Assembly: GCA_027365415.1 (NCBI GenBank)
Contig: DAHXNK010000013.1
Span: 1 to 37,910, forward strand
Reading direction: 5' to 3'
Length of the DNA stretch: 37,910 bases
Source of the DNA: Acidobacteriaceae bacterium
Lineage (GTDB): Bacteria; Acidobacteriota; Terriglobia; Terriglobales; Acidobacteriaceae
The position numbers and the translations under genes are program-made. The notes under the pieces were generated by a model. That model was given only the letters and a program-made list of their open reading frames with translations. It ran no database searches and was not told the origin of the DNA. Below are positions 1 to 12,797 of this stretch, in pieces; within the stretch, counting starts at the first letter, position 1; every line of letters begins with the position of its first letter.

Positions 1-2
1 AG

Positions 3-122
3 GAAGCCAAAGACTTGGTCGATGGCGCTCCGAAGACGGTGAAGGAAGGTGTCACCAAGGAAGAGGCGGAGACGATCAAGAAGAAGTTCGCTGATGCGGG
101 CGCGGCTGTCGAAGTCAAGTAA
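3..122 (+). CDS. rplL: 50S ribosomal protein L7/L12, C-terminal fragment
   Basis: This is the last 39 codons of a gene cut by the left edge of the window; the frame begins at base 3 and ends at the TAA at 120-122. The translation starts [17 protein letters not shown] and ends AAVEVK. It matches the C-terminal globular domain of L7/L12, the stalk protein that recruits translation factors (EF-Tu, EF-G) to the ribosome; the [18 protein letters not shown] pattern is diagnostic for that domain. Location directly upstream of rpoB agrees with the conserved bacterial order rplJ-rplL-rpoB-rpoC. The N-terminal dimerisation domain and the hinge lie outside the window. Confidence 0.95.
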   Translation, partial: EAKDLVDGAPKTVKEGVTKEEAETIKKKFADAGAAVEVK

Positions 123-269
123 GGCTGTATTTGCTTGTCGGGTGAATCTGCGCTAGCCTGTACCTAGGGTCGGTTTGCGGTTCGCCCGCAAGATTCAAGC
201 TATGTGTCCGAGGGGCCGAAGAAGGTCAGTTCGAGGCTGCGGATGCGAGATGCCCAGCGAAAGCGGGGC

Positions 270-299
270 TTGACGCGCGAATGTAGGCGGAATCAAAAT
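270..299 (+). promoter_or_regulatory. candidate sigma-70-type promoter upstream of rpoB
   Basis: TTGACG at 270-275 (5 of 6 to the -35 consensus) is followed after 18 bases by CAAAAT at 294-299 (4 of 6 to the -10 consensus). It would give an rpoB leader of about 365 bases. The -10 is poor, and chance matches of this quality are common, so this is only a candidate for an rpoB-proximal promoter. Confidence 0.25.
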
Positions 300-618
300 T
301 CATTTCTCTAAACAGTGCACAATCCGGTTGTGACGCTCGCGGGACGATATGTCTTTCGCGGGTATTTTGCTGTCTTAGCGATGGATTTGGCGATCATTCG
401 GACGTTGTGAAGGCTATGCAGGGCTGGACGTAAACCGGGATTGAACGGAAACTCGGAAGGGAACGGAGATTGTTTTGATCCTTTCTGGGGGTACGGCACG
501 CACGGGAAAATAGATTTGGAGCGGGTCTGGCATGTACGCCCACGGCCCAATGCTCCGGATGACGATAGATTTGGCGGACAGCCATCCATTGCGATGGGAT
601 GCAAGGCTGTTCGCGACT

Positions 619-647
619 GCTGCGGGGTATCCCGCAGCCCAAGCTGC
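619..647 (+). promoter_or_regulatory. two mutually exclusive hairpins in the rpoB leader
   Basis: GCTGCGGG (619-626) and CCCGCAGC (631-638) form a perfect 8-base-pair stem with a GTAT loop. The right arm also begins a second perfect stem: GCAGC (634-638) with GCTGC (643-647) around a CCAA loop. Both cannot form together. The structure ends 14 bases before the AGGAG ribosome binding site (662-666) of rpoB. There is no T-tract, so it is not a plain intrinsic terminator; a role in processing, pausing or translation control of rpoB is inference. Confidence 0.45.
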
Positions 648-671
648 AAGGCACATGAGCCAGGAGTAAAC

Positions 672-3600
672 ATGCCGAACGAGAACCGCGCGATTCGCAG
701 CCGACTCGATTTTTCCAAGATTCCTACGGAAATTCAGATTCCCAACCTCATTGAGGTACAGCGCCGCTCCTACGAACGCTTTCTGCAGATGGATAAGCTG
801 CCGAGCGAGCGCGATGACATGGGCTTGCAATCGGTCTTTGCGTCGGTGCTGCCCATTACAGATTTTCGCAACCTCTCGCAGTTGGATTTTGTCGATTATG
901 CCATCGGCAACTGGGAGTGCAAGTGCGGCCATTTGAAGGGGCTGCATCACCTGCGTACCACGTGCGTCTGTTGCGGCGCGATGGTCATTACCGACCCATT
1001 TCATCCCGGCGAAGTGCTCTGCGAAAAATGCGGCACCTACAACAAGAACACGCCTGATTTCTGCAACAAGTGCGGCGATCCTGTTGGCCTGCAACTGAAG
1101 TACGACCAGAGCGAATGCGAAGAGCGCAGCATGACCTATTCCGCGCCGCTCAAGGTTACGATTCGTCTGACCATCTATGACAAAGACCCGGAGACGGGGG
1201 CCAAGACCATCCGCGATATGAAGGAGCAGGAGGTCTTTTTCGGCGACATTCCGTTGATGACGAAGAACGGGACGTTCTTGGTGAATGGTACCGAGCGCGT
1301 GATTGTCAGCCAGTTGCACCGCTCGCCTGGCGTCTTTTTTGAGACGGCGAATAACCGCACCTATTTCCTGGGCAAGATCATTCCCTATCGCGGCTCTTGG
1401 GTGGAGTTTGAGTACGACCAGAAGAGCACGCTCTACGTTCGCATTGACCGTAAGCGCAAGTTTCTCGGCACGGTCTTCTTGCGTGCCTTGGGGTTGAAGT
1501 CGGACGAAGAGATTCTGAAGACTTTCTATACCGTCGATACCATCGTGCCGAAGGATGGCAAGCTGTTCTGGACGATTGATCTCAACAGCGAGAAGCATAC
1601 GCATTTGCTGGGAGCGAAGCCAGCGCACGCGGTCATCGTCAAGGGAGAAGAGATTGCACACTCCGGGCGCAAGGTGACGCCCAGCATTCTGAAGGCGTTG
1701 CGTGCAGCCAAAATTAGCGAAGTGGAAGTCGAAGCGGCAGAGTTCGATGGCGCGGTGACGGCTGCTGATGTGATTGACACGACGACCGGCGAGTTGCTGC
1801 TGGAGGCCAATCAAGAGCTGACCAAGGAAAAATTCTCGCAGATACTAGAAAGCAATGTGACCTCCGTCGAGGTCTTCTTTCCAGAGCGCGACGAGGTAGG
1901 CAACATCATTTCGCACACGCTGCGTCGCGATACGGTGCGCAAGCCGGAAGAGGCGCTGATTGAAATCTATCGCAAGCTGCGTCCCGGCGATCCGCCGACA
2001 CTCGATACGGCCACGGCACTGTTTGAGGGCATGTTCTTCGATGCGCGCAAGTATGACTTTTCTCGCGTAGGTCGATTGAAGTTCAATATCAAGATTTACG
2101 ATCAGCAGGATATTACTCCTCTGGATCGGCGCACGCTGACCTCCGAGGATTTCTACGCAACCATTCGCTACCTGCTAAAGCTGCGCAGAAACATCGGCGC
2201 AGTGGACGACATCGATCACCTGGGCAATCGCCGCGTGCGCGCTGTTGGGGAACTGATGGAGAACCAGTTCCGCATCGGCTTGGTGCGCATGGAACGCGCC
2301 ATCAAGGAAAAGATGAGCGTGTATCCAGACATGTCCACGGCCATGCCGCATGATCTGATTAACGCCAAGCCGGTAATGGCGGCCATTCGCGAGTTCTTCG
2401 GCAGCAGCCAGCTTTCGCAGTTTATGGATCAGACCAACCCGTTGTCGGAGATCACGCACAAGCGGCGCCTCTCCGCTCTTGGGTCGGGTGGCTTGAGCCG
2501 CGAACGCGCTGGCTTTGAAGTTCGCGACGTGCATCCGACGCACTACGGACGCATCTGTCCGATTGAGACGCCAGAAGGCCCGAACATCGGATTGATCTCC
2601 TCGCTCTCTTGTTTTGCGCGGATCAACGAGTATGGATTTATCGAATCGCCGTATCGCCGCGTGCGGGAATCTCGCGTGCTGGATTATGTGCAGGTGACCA
2701 ATGCTGGCGATAGCGGCCTGCGCGTGGGCGACCACTTGGAAAAAGAAGAAGCTCGCAAGAAAAATGCGCAGCTTGTAAAAGACAAGAAGCGCCCAATGGA
2801 GTTGGCTCCATTCAGCTTCTATCTTTCGGCCTGGGAAGAGGACAAGCACACCATCGCGCAGGCCAACGTTGAGCTGGACGAAAAGCTGAACATCGTCAAT
2901 GAGCTGGTGAATGCGCGTCGTCAGGGCAACTTTGTGTTGGTGAATCGCAGTGAAGTGGACTACGTGGACGTTAGCCCGAAGCAGTTGGTTTCAGTGGCGG
3001 CCTCGCTAGTTCCATTCCTAGAGCATGATGACGCGAACCGCGCCCTGATGGGAGCCAACATGCAGCGCCAGTCTGTGCCGCTGTTGGTTTCCGAGGCTCC
3101 GTTTGTGGGCACGGGCATGGAAGGCGTGACGGCGCGCGACTCTGGAGCGGTCATTCTGGCTCGTCGCAACGGCATCATCGATTCAGTCGATTCCGAGCGC
3201 ATCATTGTGCGCGTTGAGGGCGAGCATCATCCCACGCAGTTGTCGCGTGAAGTGGGTTCGGACATCTATCAGCTTGTGAAGTTCAAGCGCTCCAATCAGA
3301 ACACCTGCATCAATCAGAAGCCGATCGTCCGCAAGGGAGATCGCGTTCTGAAGGGGCAGGTGATTGCCGACGGCCCCTGCACGGAGCAGGGTGAGTTGGG
3401 TCTTGGCCGCAACGTTCTGGTCTCCTTTATTCCGTGGCGAGGCTACAACTTTGAAGATGCAATTCTGATCAGCGAGAAGCTGGTGCGCGAGGATTATTAC
3501 ACCTCGGTGCATATTGAGGAATTTGAAATCGAAGCCCGCGACACCAAGCTGGGGCCAGAAGAAATCACACGCGACATTCCGAACGTATCGGAATCCGCGC

Positions 3601-5147
3601 TGCGCGATCTGGATGAGAGCGGGATTATTCGCATCGGCGCCAAGATCAAGCACAACGACATTCTGGTGGGCAAGGTGACGCCGAAGGGCGAAACGCAGTT
3701 GACGCCGGAAGAGAAGTTGCTGCGCGCCATCTTCGGCGAAAAGGCTGGCGATGTGCGCGATGCCTCGCTGACGTGTCCTCCGGGCATTGAAGGCACGGTG
3801 GTCGATGTCCGCATCTTCTCCCGCAAGGGGCAGGAAAAGGACGAGCGCGCCAAGCAGATTGAAGCCGAGCAGATTGCGAAACTGGAAAAGAATCTGGAAG
3901 ACGAGATTCGCATTTTGACTGACGAGCGCCTGAAGCGGCTGGAAGGAATTCTGGGAGCCAAGGAAGTTCAGGCCGATCTGCACGACGAGCGCACCAACAA
4001 GCGCCTGCTGGTTAAGGGCGCGCTGCTGGATCGCGACACCATCGAGTTGATCTCGACACGCAACCTGAAGCGCATTAAGTATGCGGATAAGGATCCGCGC
4101 GTCAATGAGCAGATTGACGAGATTGAAGAGATGACCTCGCGCCAGATCGACGTGTTGCGCAAGATCACCAACGACAAGATTGGCAAGCTGCAAAAGGGCG
4201 ATGAGCTGGTTCCGGGCGTTATCAAGCAGGTGAAGGTCTACATCGCCATGAAGCGCAAGCTCTCCGTGGGCGATAAGATGGCCGGACGCCACGGCAACAA
4301 GGGTGTCATCTCGCGCATTCTTCCAGAAGAAGACATGCCCTATCTTCCCGATGGAACTCCGGTGGAGATTGTGCTGAATCCGCTGGGTGTGCCTTCACGT
4401 ATGAACGTGGGACAGATTCTGGAGACGCACTTGGGATGGGCCGCACATGAACTGGGCAAGCAGGTCGCCGAGTTGGTGGAGCGCAATCAGAAGGCGAACG
4501 ACGTTCGTAAGCTGATGGAAGGGCGTTTCGGAAAGACCGCGTTGTTGCGCCAGTTGCTTGATCTGGATGACGAACAATTGCTGCGCGTTGCCGCAGGTAT
4601 GAAGCGCGGCATCTGGTTCGGCACGGCGGTCTTCGACGGCGCGAAGGAGGAGGAGATCAAAGCGTTGCTGACAGCAGCCGGTCTGCCCCCCTCCGGAAAA
4701 ACGGCGCTCTTCGACGGCATGACGGGCGAGCAATTCGAGCAGCCTGCGACGGTGGGCTACATCTACATGCTCAAGCTGTCGCACTTGGTCGATGACAAGA
4801 TTCACGCGCGCTCCATCGGGCCGTATTCGTTGATTACGCAGCAGCCGCTGGGCGGCAAGGCGCAATTCGGCGGTCAGCGCTTTGGAGAAATGGAAGTCTG
4901 GGCGTTGGAAGCCTACGGCGCGGCTTACATTTTGCAGGAATTGCTGACGGCAAAATCGGACGATGTCTATGGTCGCACCAAGATTTACGAGGCCATCGTC
5001 AAGGGTGAGGCGGCCATTGAGCCGGGCGTGCCCGAATCGTTCAACGTGCTGGTGCGGGAGCTGCAAGCTCTGTGCCTGGATGTTGAGTTGATCAAGATCA
5101 ACCCTGATAAGAAACTGCCAACGCAGGCGACAGTCGCTGCGGATTAA
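672..5147 (+). CDS. rpoB: DNA-directed RNA polymerase subunit beta
   Basis: RpoB forms one jaw of the core RNA polymerase and carries much of the active centre and the rifampicin pocket. I start it at ATG 672, which has AGGAG at 662-666 and gives the usual N-terminus [18 protein letters not shown]; the protein is 1491 residues, longer than the roughly 1342 of E. coli. The rifampicin region (residues about 575-605) reads [20 protein letters not shown], with the usual Asp, His and Ser positions intact. Conserved blocks include [12 protein letters not shown], the RGYNFEDAI block, [13 protein letters not shown] and the C-terminal [20 protein letters not shown]. Unusual points: an eight-cysteine insert at residues 80-143, and Ser605 where E. 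coli has Pro535. It is co-directional with rpoC, 165 bases downstream, with no terminator seen between them. Confidence 0.99.
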   Translation: MPNENRAIRSRLDFSKIPTEIQIPNLIEVQRRSYERFLQMDKLPSERDDMGLQSVFASVLPITDFRNLSQLDFVDYAIGNWECKCGHLKGLHHLRTTCVCCGAMVITDPFHPGEVLCEKCGTYNKNTPDFCNKCGDPVGLQLKYDQSECEERSMTYSAPLKVTIRLTIYDKDPETGAKTIRDMKEQEVFFGDIPLMTKNGTFLVNGTERVIVSQLHRSPGVFFETANNRTYFLGKIIPYRGSWVEFEYDQKSTLYVRIDRKRKFLGTVFLRALGLKSDEEILKTFYTVDTIVPKDGKLFWTIDLNSEKHTHLLGAKPAHAVIVKGEEIAHSGRKVTPSILKALRAAKISEVEVEAAEFDGAVTAADVIDTTTGELLLEANQELTKEKFSQILESNVTSVEVFFPERDEVGNIISHTLRRDTVRKPEEALIEIYRKLRPGDPPTLDTATALFEGMFFDARKYDFSRVGRLKFNIKIYDQQDITPLDRRTLTSEDFYATIRYLLKLRRNIGAVDDIDHLGNRRVRAVGELMENQFRIGLVRMERAIKEKMSVYPDMSTAMPHDLINAKPVMAAIREFFGSSQLSQFMDQTNPLSEITHKRRLSALGSGGLSRERAGFEVRDVHPTHYGRICPIETPEGPNIGLISSLSCFARINEYGFIESPYRRVRESRVLDYVQVTNAGDSGLRVGDHLEKEEARKKNAQLVKDKKRPMELAPFSFYLSAWEEDKHTIAQANVELDEKLNIVNELVNARRQGNFVLVNRSEVDYVDVSPKQLVSVAASLVPFLEHDDANRALMGANMQRQSVPLLVSEAPFVGTGMEGVTARDSGAVILARRNGIIDSVDSERIIVRVEGEHHPTQLSREVGSDIYQLVKFKRSNQNTCINQKPIVRKGDRVLKGQVIADGPCTEQGELGLGRNVLVSFIPWRGYNFEDAILISEKLVREDYYTSVHIEEFEIEARDTKLGPEEITRDIPNVSESALRDLDESGIIRIGAKIKHNDILVGKVTPKGETQLTPEEKLLRAIFGEKAGDVRDASLTCPPGIEGTVVDVRIFSRKGQEKDERAKQIEAEQIAKLEKNLEDEIRILTDERLKRLEGILGAKEVQADLHDERTNKRLLVKGALLDRDTIELISTRNLKRIKYADKDPRVNEQIDEIEEMTSRQIDVLRKITNDKIGKLQKGDELVPGVIKQVKVYIAMKRKLSVGDKMAGRHGNKGVISRILPEEDMPYLPDGTPVEIVLNPLGVPSRMNVGQILETHLGWAAHELGKQVAELVERNQKANDVRKLMEGRFGKTALLRQLLDLDDEQLLRVAAGMKRGIWFGTAVFDGAKEEEIKALLTAAGLPPSGKTALFDGMTGEQFEQPATVGYIYMLKLSHLVDDKIHARSIGPYSLITQQPLGGKAQFGGQRFGEMEVWALEAYGAAYILQELLTAKSDDVYGRTKIYEAIVKGEAAIEPGVPESFNVLVRELQALCLDVELIKINPDKKLPTQATVAAD
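909..1100 (+). other. cysteine-rich zinc-ribbon-like insert inside RpoB (residues 80-143)
   Basis: In typical bacterial RpoB the beta1 region runs directly from a motif like FVDYxLG to KYD..EC.ER..TY. Here about 60 residues sit between DYAIG and [11 protein letters not shown]. The insert carries Cys83, Cys85, Cys98, Cys100, Cys101, Cys117, Cys120, Cys131 and Cys134. CEKC and CNKC, ten residues apart, look like a classic zinc ribbon, and CKC plus CVCCG could make a second site. I recall similar inserts in other acidobacterial RpoB sequences, so it is probably a lineage trait. Zinc binding and function are inference. Confidence 0.8.
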
Positions 5148-5312
5148 GGCAGCATCGCTGGAATACACGCTGGAATCATTGCGGCTGCCGCCGAGAAGAG
5201 ACAACGCACTCCCGGGACGGGCAGGCAGCCGAAAAGAAACTATACCGGGAACGCGATTGCCGCTCCTGCTCCGAGGAAAAACGGACAGAGAGCGCGGTAC
5301 ACGGAGGTCGTC

Positions 5313-9503
<4,191 letters not shown>

Positions 9504-9531
9504 AAAAATGTAACAACAGTGGTTACAAATG

Positions 9532-9568
9532 CGACGGCGAACTTGAAAAAGTTCGCCGTTGAGCTTTT
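9532..9568 (+). terminator. intrinsic terminator of the rpoBC operon
   Basis: ACGGCGAACTT (9534-9544) and AAGTTCGCCGT (9549-9559) are perfect complements around a GAAA tetraloop; the stem extends by a G-T and a C-G pair to 9532/9561. It is followed by TTTT at 9565-9568. It lies 28 bases after the rpoC stop and is the strongest hairpin in the window. Confidence 0.88.
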
Positions 9569-9590
9569 ACTGGGGAATCAGGGGGCAATC

Positions 9591-10133
9591 TTGCAGAGAA
9601 ATTTCAAATCTTCATTGCATGTTTTTGCGTGTTTTGCGCTGGTAATTTTTCTGGGGCCAGTGTCGCGGCTTCATGCCCAGACGGGATTAGCAAGCATCTA
9701 CTCCGACACGGCGGATGCGAGGGCGGAGATTCGCGCAGCCATTGCCAGCGCAGCCAGAGAGCATAAGCATGTGCTTCTCGACTTTGGCGCAAACTGGTGT
9801 CCAGACTGTCACTTGCTGAATATCTACTTTCACGATCCCAGCAACGCCGGGGTACTCCAGACCAACTATGTTCTGGTCGATGTCAATGTTGGGAGGTATG
9901 ACAAAAATCTGGATGTCGCGCAAAAATATGGTATCCCTTTAAACAAAGGTATTCCTGCGCTGGTGGTGCTGGACGGCCAGGGGCATGTGTTGTATGCACA
10001 GAGACACGGCGAGTTTGAAAAGATGAGAAATTTGGACAGCTCTGACGTAATGGCGTTTCTGGAGAAATGGAAACCGAAGGCGCGGCAGGTTCTGAAGACA
10101 GGAAATTCCGCTGCAAAATCTGTGGAGAAATAG
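9591..10133 (+). CDS. secreted thioredoxin-family protein
   Basis: The preferred start is TTG 9591, giving 180 residues. It begins with a clear signal peptide: a basic n-region (MQRNFKSS), a hydrophobic core (residues 9-24) and a likely cleavage after HAQ at residue 30. The frame is open further upstream to GTG 9519, but that start lies inside the rpoC terminator and would spoil the signal peptide. The mature part has a thioredoxin fold with the active-site motif WCPDC (Cys70, Cys73) and the cis-proline region KGIPALVVLDGQG. This layout suits a periplasmic disulfide reductase or isomerase, similar to thioredoxin domains of DsbD/TlpA type; the partner is unknown. It is followed 9 bases later by a YCII-family gene, so the two are probably co-transcribed. 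Confidence 0.8.
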   Translation: MQRNFKSSLHVFACFALVIFLGPVSRLHAQTGLASIYSDTADARAEIRAAIASAAREHKHVLLDFGANWCPDCHLLNIYFHDPSNAGVLQTNYVLVDVNVGRYDKNLDVAQKYGIPLNKGIPALVVLDGQGHVLYAQRHGEFEKMRNLDSSDVMAFLEKWKPKARQVLKTGNSAAKSVEK

Positions 10134-10142
10134 GTGCATGAA

Positions 10143-10397
10143 ATGAACCGGTATTTAGTCGTGGCGATTCGCAATCCAGAGTTTCAACCATCCATTATTG
10201 AGTCACATCACGCTTTTCTGGATCATTGGAGGCAGCAGGGAAAGATCGAACTATCCGGCCCTTTTACAGACAAGTCGGGTGGCGCTTACATTGTCAAAGC
10301 AGAGAATTTTCAAGAGGCGCAGTCCTTGGTTCTCAATGATCCTATCCATACTACAAATTCTGCGACTGTGACAATTTATGAATGGAGTGCCAAGTAG
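10143..10397 (+). CDS. YCII-related domain protein
   Basis: This small protein (84 residues) starts at ATG 10143, preceded by AGGTG at 10132-10136; a GTG at 10134 in the same frame is less likely because it directly abuts the stop codon of the upstream gene and has no binding site. The sequence fits the YciI/YCII dimeric alpha-beta barrel family: MNRYLVVAIRNPEF at the N-terminus, a histidine pair in SHHAFLDHW, the LSGPFTDKSGGAYIV strand and the NDPIHTTNSATVTIYEW end. Members are small cytoplasmic proteins proposed to be enzymes or sensors through a His-Asp pair; a substrate cannot be named. It lies 9 bases after the thioredoxin-like gene. Confidence 0.75.
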   Translation: MNRYLVVAIRNPEFQPSIIESHHAFLDHWRQQGKIELSGPFTDKSGGAYIVKAENFQEAQSLVLNDPIHTTNSATVTIYEWSAK

Positions 10398-10428
10398 GCT
10401 CCTGCTTGGTTTTTAAGGGGCATGGCGC

Positions 10429-10692
10429 TCAATCTTCTGAGGGAGGGTGCCGCTGCGTCTCTCGCGACAGGCGTTCCTCATGGCGGCGACTGATCTGCTC
10501 GAACATGTTCGTGACGGTTCCGACCAAGCACGCCAGCGCAGAACCCAGGAAGAAGAATAGCGCCAAGATGCGCCACATTTCTCTTTCGTCGGGTAGGCCG
10601 GGTTCATGTGCGCCGTGCGTCCAGGATATGCCGAACGCGACAAGAGCGAAGAGCAGCAAAACTCCGGCGAGAATGTAAAAGTTGCGCGACAT
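10429..10692 (-). CDS. small two-helix membrane protein, unknown function
   Basis: I do not recognise this 87-residue protein. It starts MSRNFYILAGVLLLFALVAF and has two predicted membrane segments (about residues 5-24 and 40-61) joined by a short polar loop containing HGAHEPGLPDERE, then a charged C-terminal tail rich in Arg and Glu. It lies 48 bases downstream of the DinG-like helicase on the same strand, so it may be the last gene of that transcript. No Shine-Dalgarno-like motif stands at the usual distance (an AGGAG is 15 bases away), which lowers confidence in the exact start. The gene is convergent with the YCII gene, 31 bases away, with no clear terminator between. Confidence 0.6.
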   Translation of the reverse strand: MSRNFYILAGVLLLFALVAFGISWTHGAHEPGLPDEREMWRILALFFFLGSALACLVGTVTNMFEQISRRHEERLSRETQRHPPSED

Positions 10693-10740
10693 AACGGGAG
10701 CGAGAAAACTCCTGCCTACAGTGTAGCTGCAAGGCGAGAA

Positions 10741-12741
10741 TTATTTTGTCGTGGGCAGCGTGCTGAAAAAATCTTCCACATCGGAGAGGCGCTGCGTAAC
10801 GCGATATGGCGGCAGGCTCTCCATAAAAACCCGGCCATAGCGTTGGCGCTGCAAGCGCGGATCGAGCAACACTAGCGCGCCTCGATCATTGAGCGAACGG
10901 ATCAAGCGCCCAAAGCCCTGCTTCAACGTGAGTACGGCGGTGGGGATCTGATACTCCGCAAAAGGATTGCCGCCGTTGGATTCGATGGCCTTCATCCGCG
11001 CCGACACGACCGGATCGCTGGGCACGGCGAAGGGCAGCTTGTCGATGATGACGCAGCTCAACTGCTCGCCCTGCACGTCTACCCCTTGCCAGAAAGAGGA
11101 AGTGCCGAAGAGGACGGCGTTGGGTGTGATGCGAAATCCGTCGAGCAGAGCATTGCGCGGCGCGGTGCCTTGCAGCAGCAGCGGAAAACCGACCATTGAG
11201 AGCAGGCGTTCGTGAACCTCGCGCATCTGGCTATAGCTGGTGAAGAGGCAAAAGGCACGGCCCTGCGTGATCTGGAGCACCTCGCGGATTTTCTCTGCCG
11301 CCGCTTCCGTAAAGCCCGCATCGCGGGGATCAGGCATCTCCGGCGGCAAATAGAGCAATGCCTGCTCTCCATAGTGAAAGTGGGAAGGAACGACCAGCTC
11401 GCGTGTGTTGGGAATGCCGAGACGTCCGCGCAGATGCTCAAAATTACCCTGCACCGTCATCGTCGCTGAGGTGAGCACGACCGAGGGCACGGTCTCGAAG
11501 AGTTGCTCGGTGAGTATGGCGGCAATCTCAATGGGCGTGGCTTGCAGCCAGGTGTTGCGCACGCTCTGGCGCAGGCCGCCCGCGCTGCGGCGCTCGATCC
11601 AGAAGACGTAGCTGCGGTCTGCTGATTCCAGCAGGAAGGTGAGCTGCTTGAGCAACTCCAGTGTGCGCTTCTTCAGGCCGCTAGCTTCATCCACGCCGCG
11701 CAGACGGTCGAGTTCTCCCGCCAGACGTTCCAGCATGTTGCATATGTCGAGGTATACATCGCCAGAGTTTTCCAGAAACTCCTCACGATTGGGAAAAGGA
11801 ATTCTTCCATCGGCACTGGCACCGCGTGCCTCCGGCAGTGAGACAAAGAAGAGTCGCGCGCGTTCGCGCAACAATTGCGCCGCATCGGCTAGTCCCGTGG
11901 AAAGAGCTTGCTTGGCGCGCAGCAGGCTCTCCACATCGCGGGCCAGTTCTTCAAAACGCAGATTGCTGATGCTGACTCCAAAATAGCTGGAGGCTACGTC
12001 TTCCAGTTCATGCGCCTCGTCGAAAATAACTGCGGCAGCTTCGGGCAGCACGCCTGCATCGGGCGCTCCGGCAGCCTGATGGCACAGGGCCATGTCTGCG
12101 AAGAAGAGATGATGATTGACGATGACGATGTCACTTTCGAGGGCGCGACGACGCATCTGCGTGATGAAGCACGGCTCAAAATTCGGGCAGGTCGAGCCGA
12201 GACAGGCTTCGGTGCGCGCGTCCAGGCGCGTCCACAGGAGACTGTTCTCTGGCAGCGTGGACAGCTCGGCGCGGTCGCCCGTCTCGGTGCGCTGCTCCCA
12301 ATCGCGAATGGTTTGATATTGGTCGATCATCTCCATGCCAGAGAGGATGGGCTGATCGCGCAGCGCGTAGAGTTTATGGCGACACAGGTAATTCGAGCGG
12401 CCTTTCATGTACGTCACGTTCAGTGGGCCAAGCAGCGATTCGAGAAAGGGAATGTCTTTGAAAAAAATCTGCTCCTGCAAATTGCGCGTGCCGGTGGAGA
12501 TGATGACGCGCTGGCCCAGTCGCAGCGCGGGTAGCAGATAGGCGAGAGTTTTCCCGGTTCCAGTTCCGGCCTCGACAATCAGGTGGTGCTTTTCGGTGAG
12601 CGCCCGCTCGACGGCGCGGGCCATCTCCAACTGGCCGGGGCGATACTCATACGGCAGGCCAGAGGTGGAGAGCATTCCGCCCGGCGCAAAAAAGTTTTGC
12701 AGCGAGGGAAAGGTGCCGGGAGTGGGGGAGTTGTTGGTCAC
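10741..12741 (-). CDS. ATP-dependent DNA helicase, DinG/Rad3 (XPD-like) family
   Basis: This 666-residue protein is a superfamily 2 helicase of the DinG/YoaA type, which unwinds DNA 5' to 3' and acts in repair and in clearing replication obstacles. The Walker A motif is EAGTGTGKT (about residues 57-65) and the Walker B motif is FDEAHELED. Cysteines in NYLCRHKL and ACLGSTCPNFEPC are spaced like the iron-sulfur cluster ligands of the XPD family. Motif VI reads KQGFGRLIRS near the C-terminus. There is no N-terminal exonuclease domain, so it is not the fused Gram-positive type. The start is GTG 12741, kept because the FFAPGG block before the first ATG (12675) looks like family sequence. It is divergent from der, with a 56-base gap. 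Confidence 0.9.
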   Translation of the reverse strand: MTNNSPTPGTFPSLQNFFAPGGMLSTSGLPYEYRPGQLEMARAVERALTEKHHLIVEAGTGTGKTLAYLLPALRLGQRVIISTGTRNLQEQIFFKDIPFLESLLGPLNVTYMKGRSNYLCRHKLYALRDQPILSGMEMIDQYQTIRDWEQRTETGDRAELSTLPENSLLWTRLDARTEACLGSTCPNFEPCFITQMRRRALESDIVIVNHHLFFADMALCHQAAGAPDAGVLPEAAAVIFDEAHELEDVASSYFGVSISNLRFEELARDVESLLRAKQALSTGLADAAQLLRERARLFFVSLPEARGASADGRIPFPNREEFLENSGDVYLDICNMLERLAGELDRLRGVDEASGLKKRTLELLKQLTFLLESADRSYVFWIERRSAGGLRQSVRNTWLQATPIEIAAILTEQLFETVPSVVLTSATMTVQGNFEHLRGRLGIPNTRELVVPSHFHYGEQALLYLPPEMPDPRDAGFTEAAAEKIREVLQITQGRAFCLFTSYSQMREVHERLLSMVGFPLLLQGTAPRNALLDGFRITPNAVLFGTSSFWQGVDVQGEQLSCVIIDKLPFAVPSDPVVSARMKAIESNGGNPFAEYQIPTAVLTLKQGFGRLIRSLNDRGALVLLDPRLQRQRYGRVFMESLPPYRVTQRLSDVEDFFSTLPTTK

Positions 12742-12766
12742 AAATACGTTAAAGAGCGCTGCTTCC

Positions 12767-12772
12767 TATAAT
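12767..12772 (+). promoter_or_regulatory. consensus -10 element (TATAAT) for der
   Basis: A perfect TATAAT sits 25 bases before the der start codon, giving a leader of roughly 20 bases that still contains the AAAGG binding site. No good -35 match is present at 16-18 bases upstream. Read on the other strand the same bases contain TATTAT (12768-12773), pointing towards the helicase gene. Confidence 0.55.
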
Positions 12773-12797
12773 AGTGAAGCAAGACAAAGGTAGAGCG

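Larger units (their letters stand above)
123..671 (+). other. rplL-rpoB spacer (549 bases), no protein gene
   Basis: This is the only stretch of the window longer than 300 bases without a gene. I see no convincing coding sequence. The frame of rpoB stays open back to a TTG at 441, but the resulting 77-residue extension resembles no RpoB N-terminus. The spacer holds a weak promoter-like pair (270-299), a small inverted repeat TTGCGG/CCGCAA (175-180 and 186-191), and two overlapping hairpins just before rpoB (619-647). In other bacteria this junction is where transcription is partly attenuated or mRNA is processed, so that ribosomal proteins and RNA polymerase subunits are made at different levels; a similar role here is inference. 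Confidence 0.7.

Noticed and set aside
441-671. In-frame 77-codon extension of rpoB starting at TTG 441
   Set aside because: The extension is unlike any RpoB N-terminus, contains the leader hairpins, and ATG 672 has a good AGGAG site and the standard N-terminal sequence.
5156-5176. Direct repeat CGCTGGAAT, two copies 12 bases apart, in the rpoB-rpoC gap
   Set aside because: Only nine bases long with no further copies or structure; compatible with chance.
9509-9527. Inverted repeat TGTAAC/GTTACA right after rpoC as a regulator site
   Set aside because: It lies upstream of the terminator, within the tail of the rpoC message, where an operator is unlikely.
9519-9590. Longer start (GTG 9519) for the thioredoxin-like protein
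   Set aside because: It lies within and before the rpoC terminator hairpin and would put 24 residues in front of a clean signal peptide.
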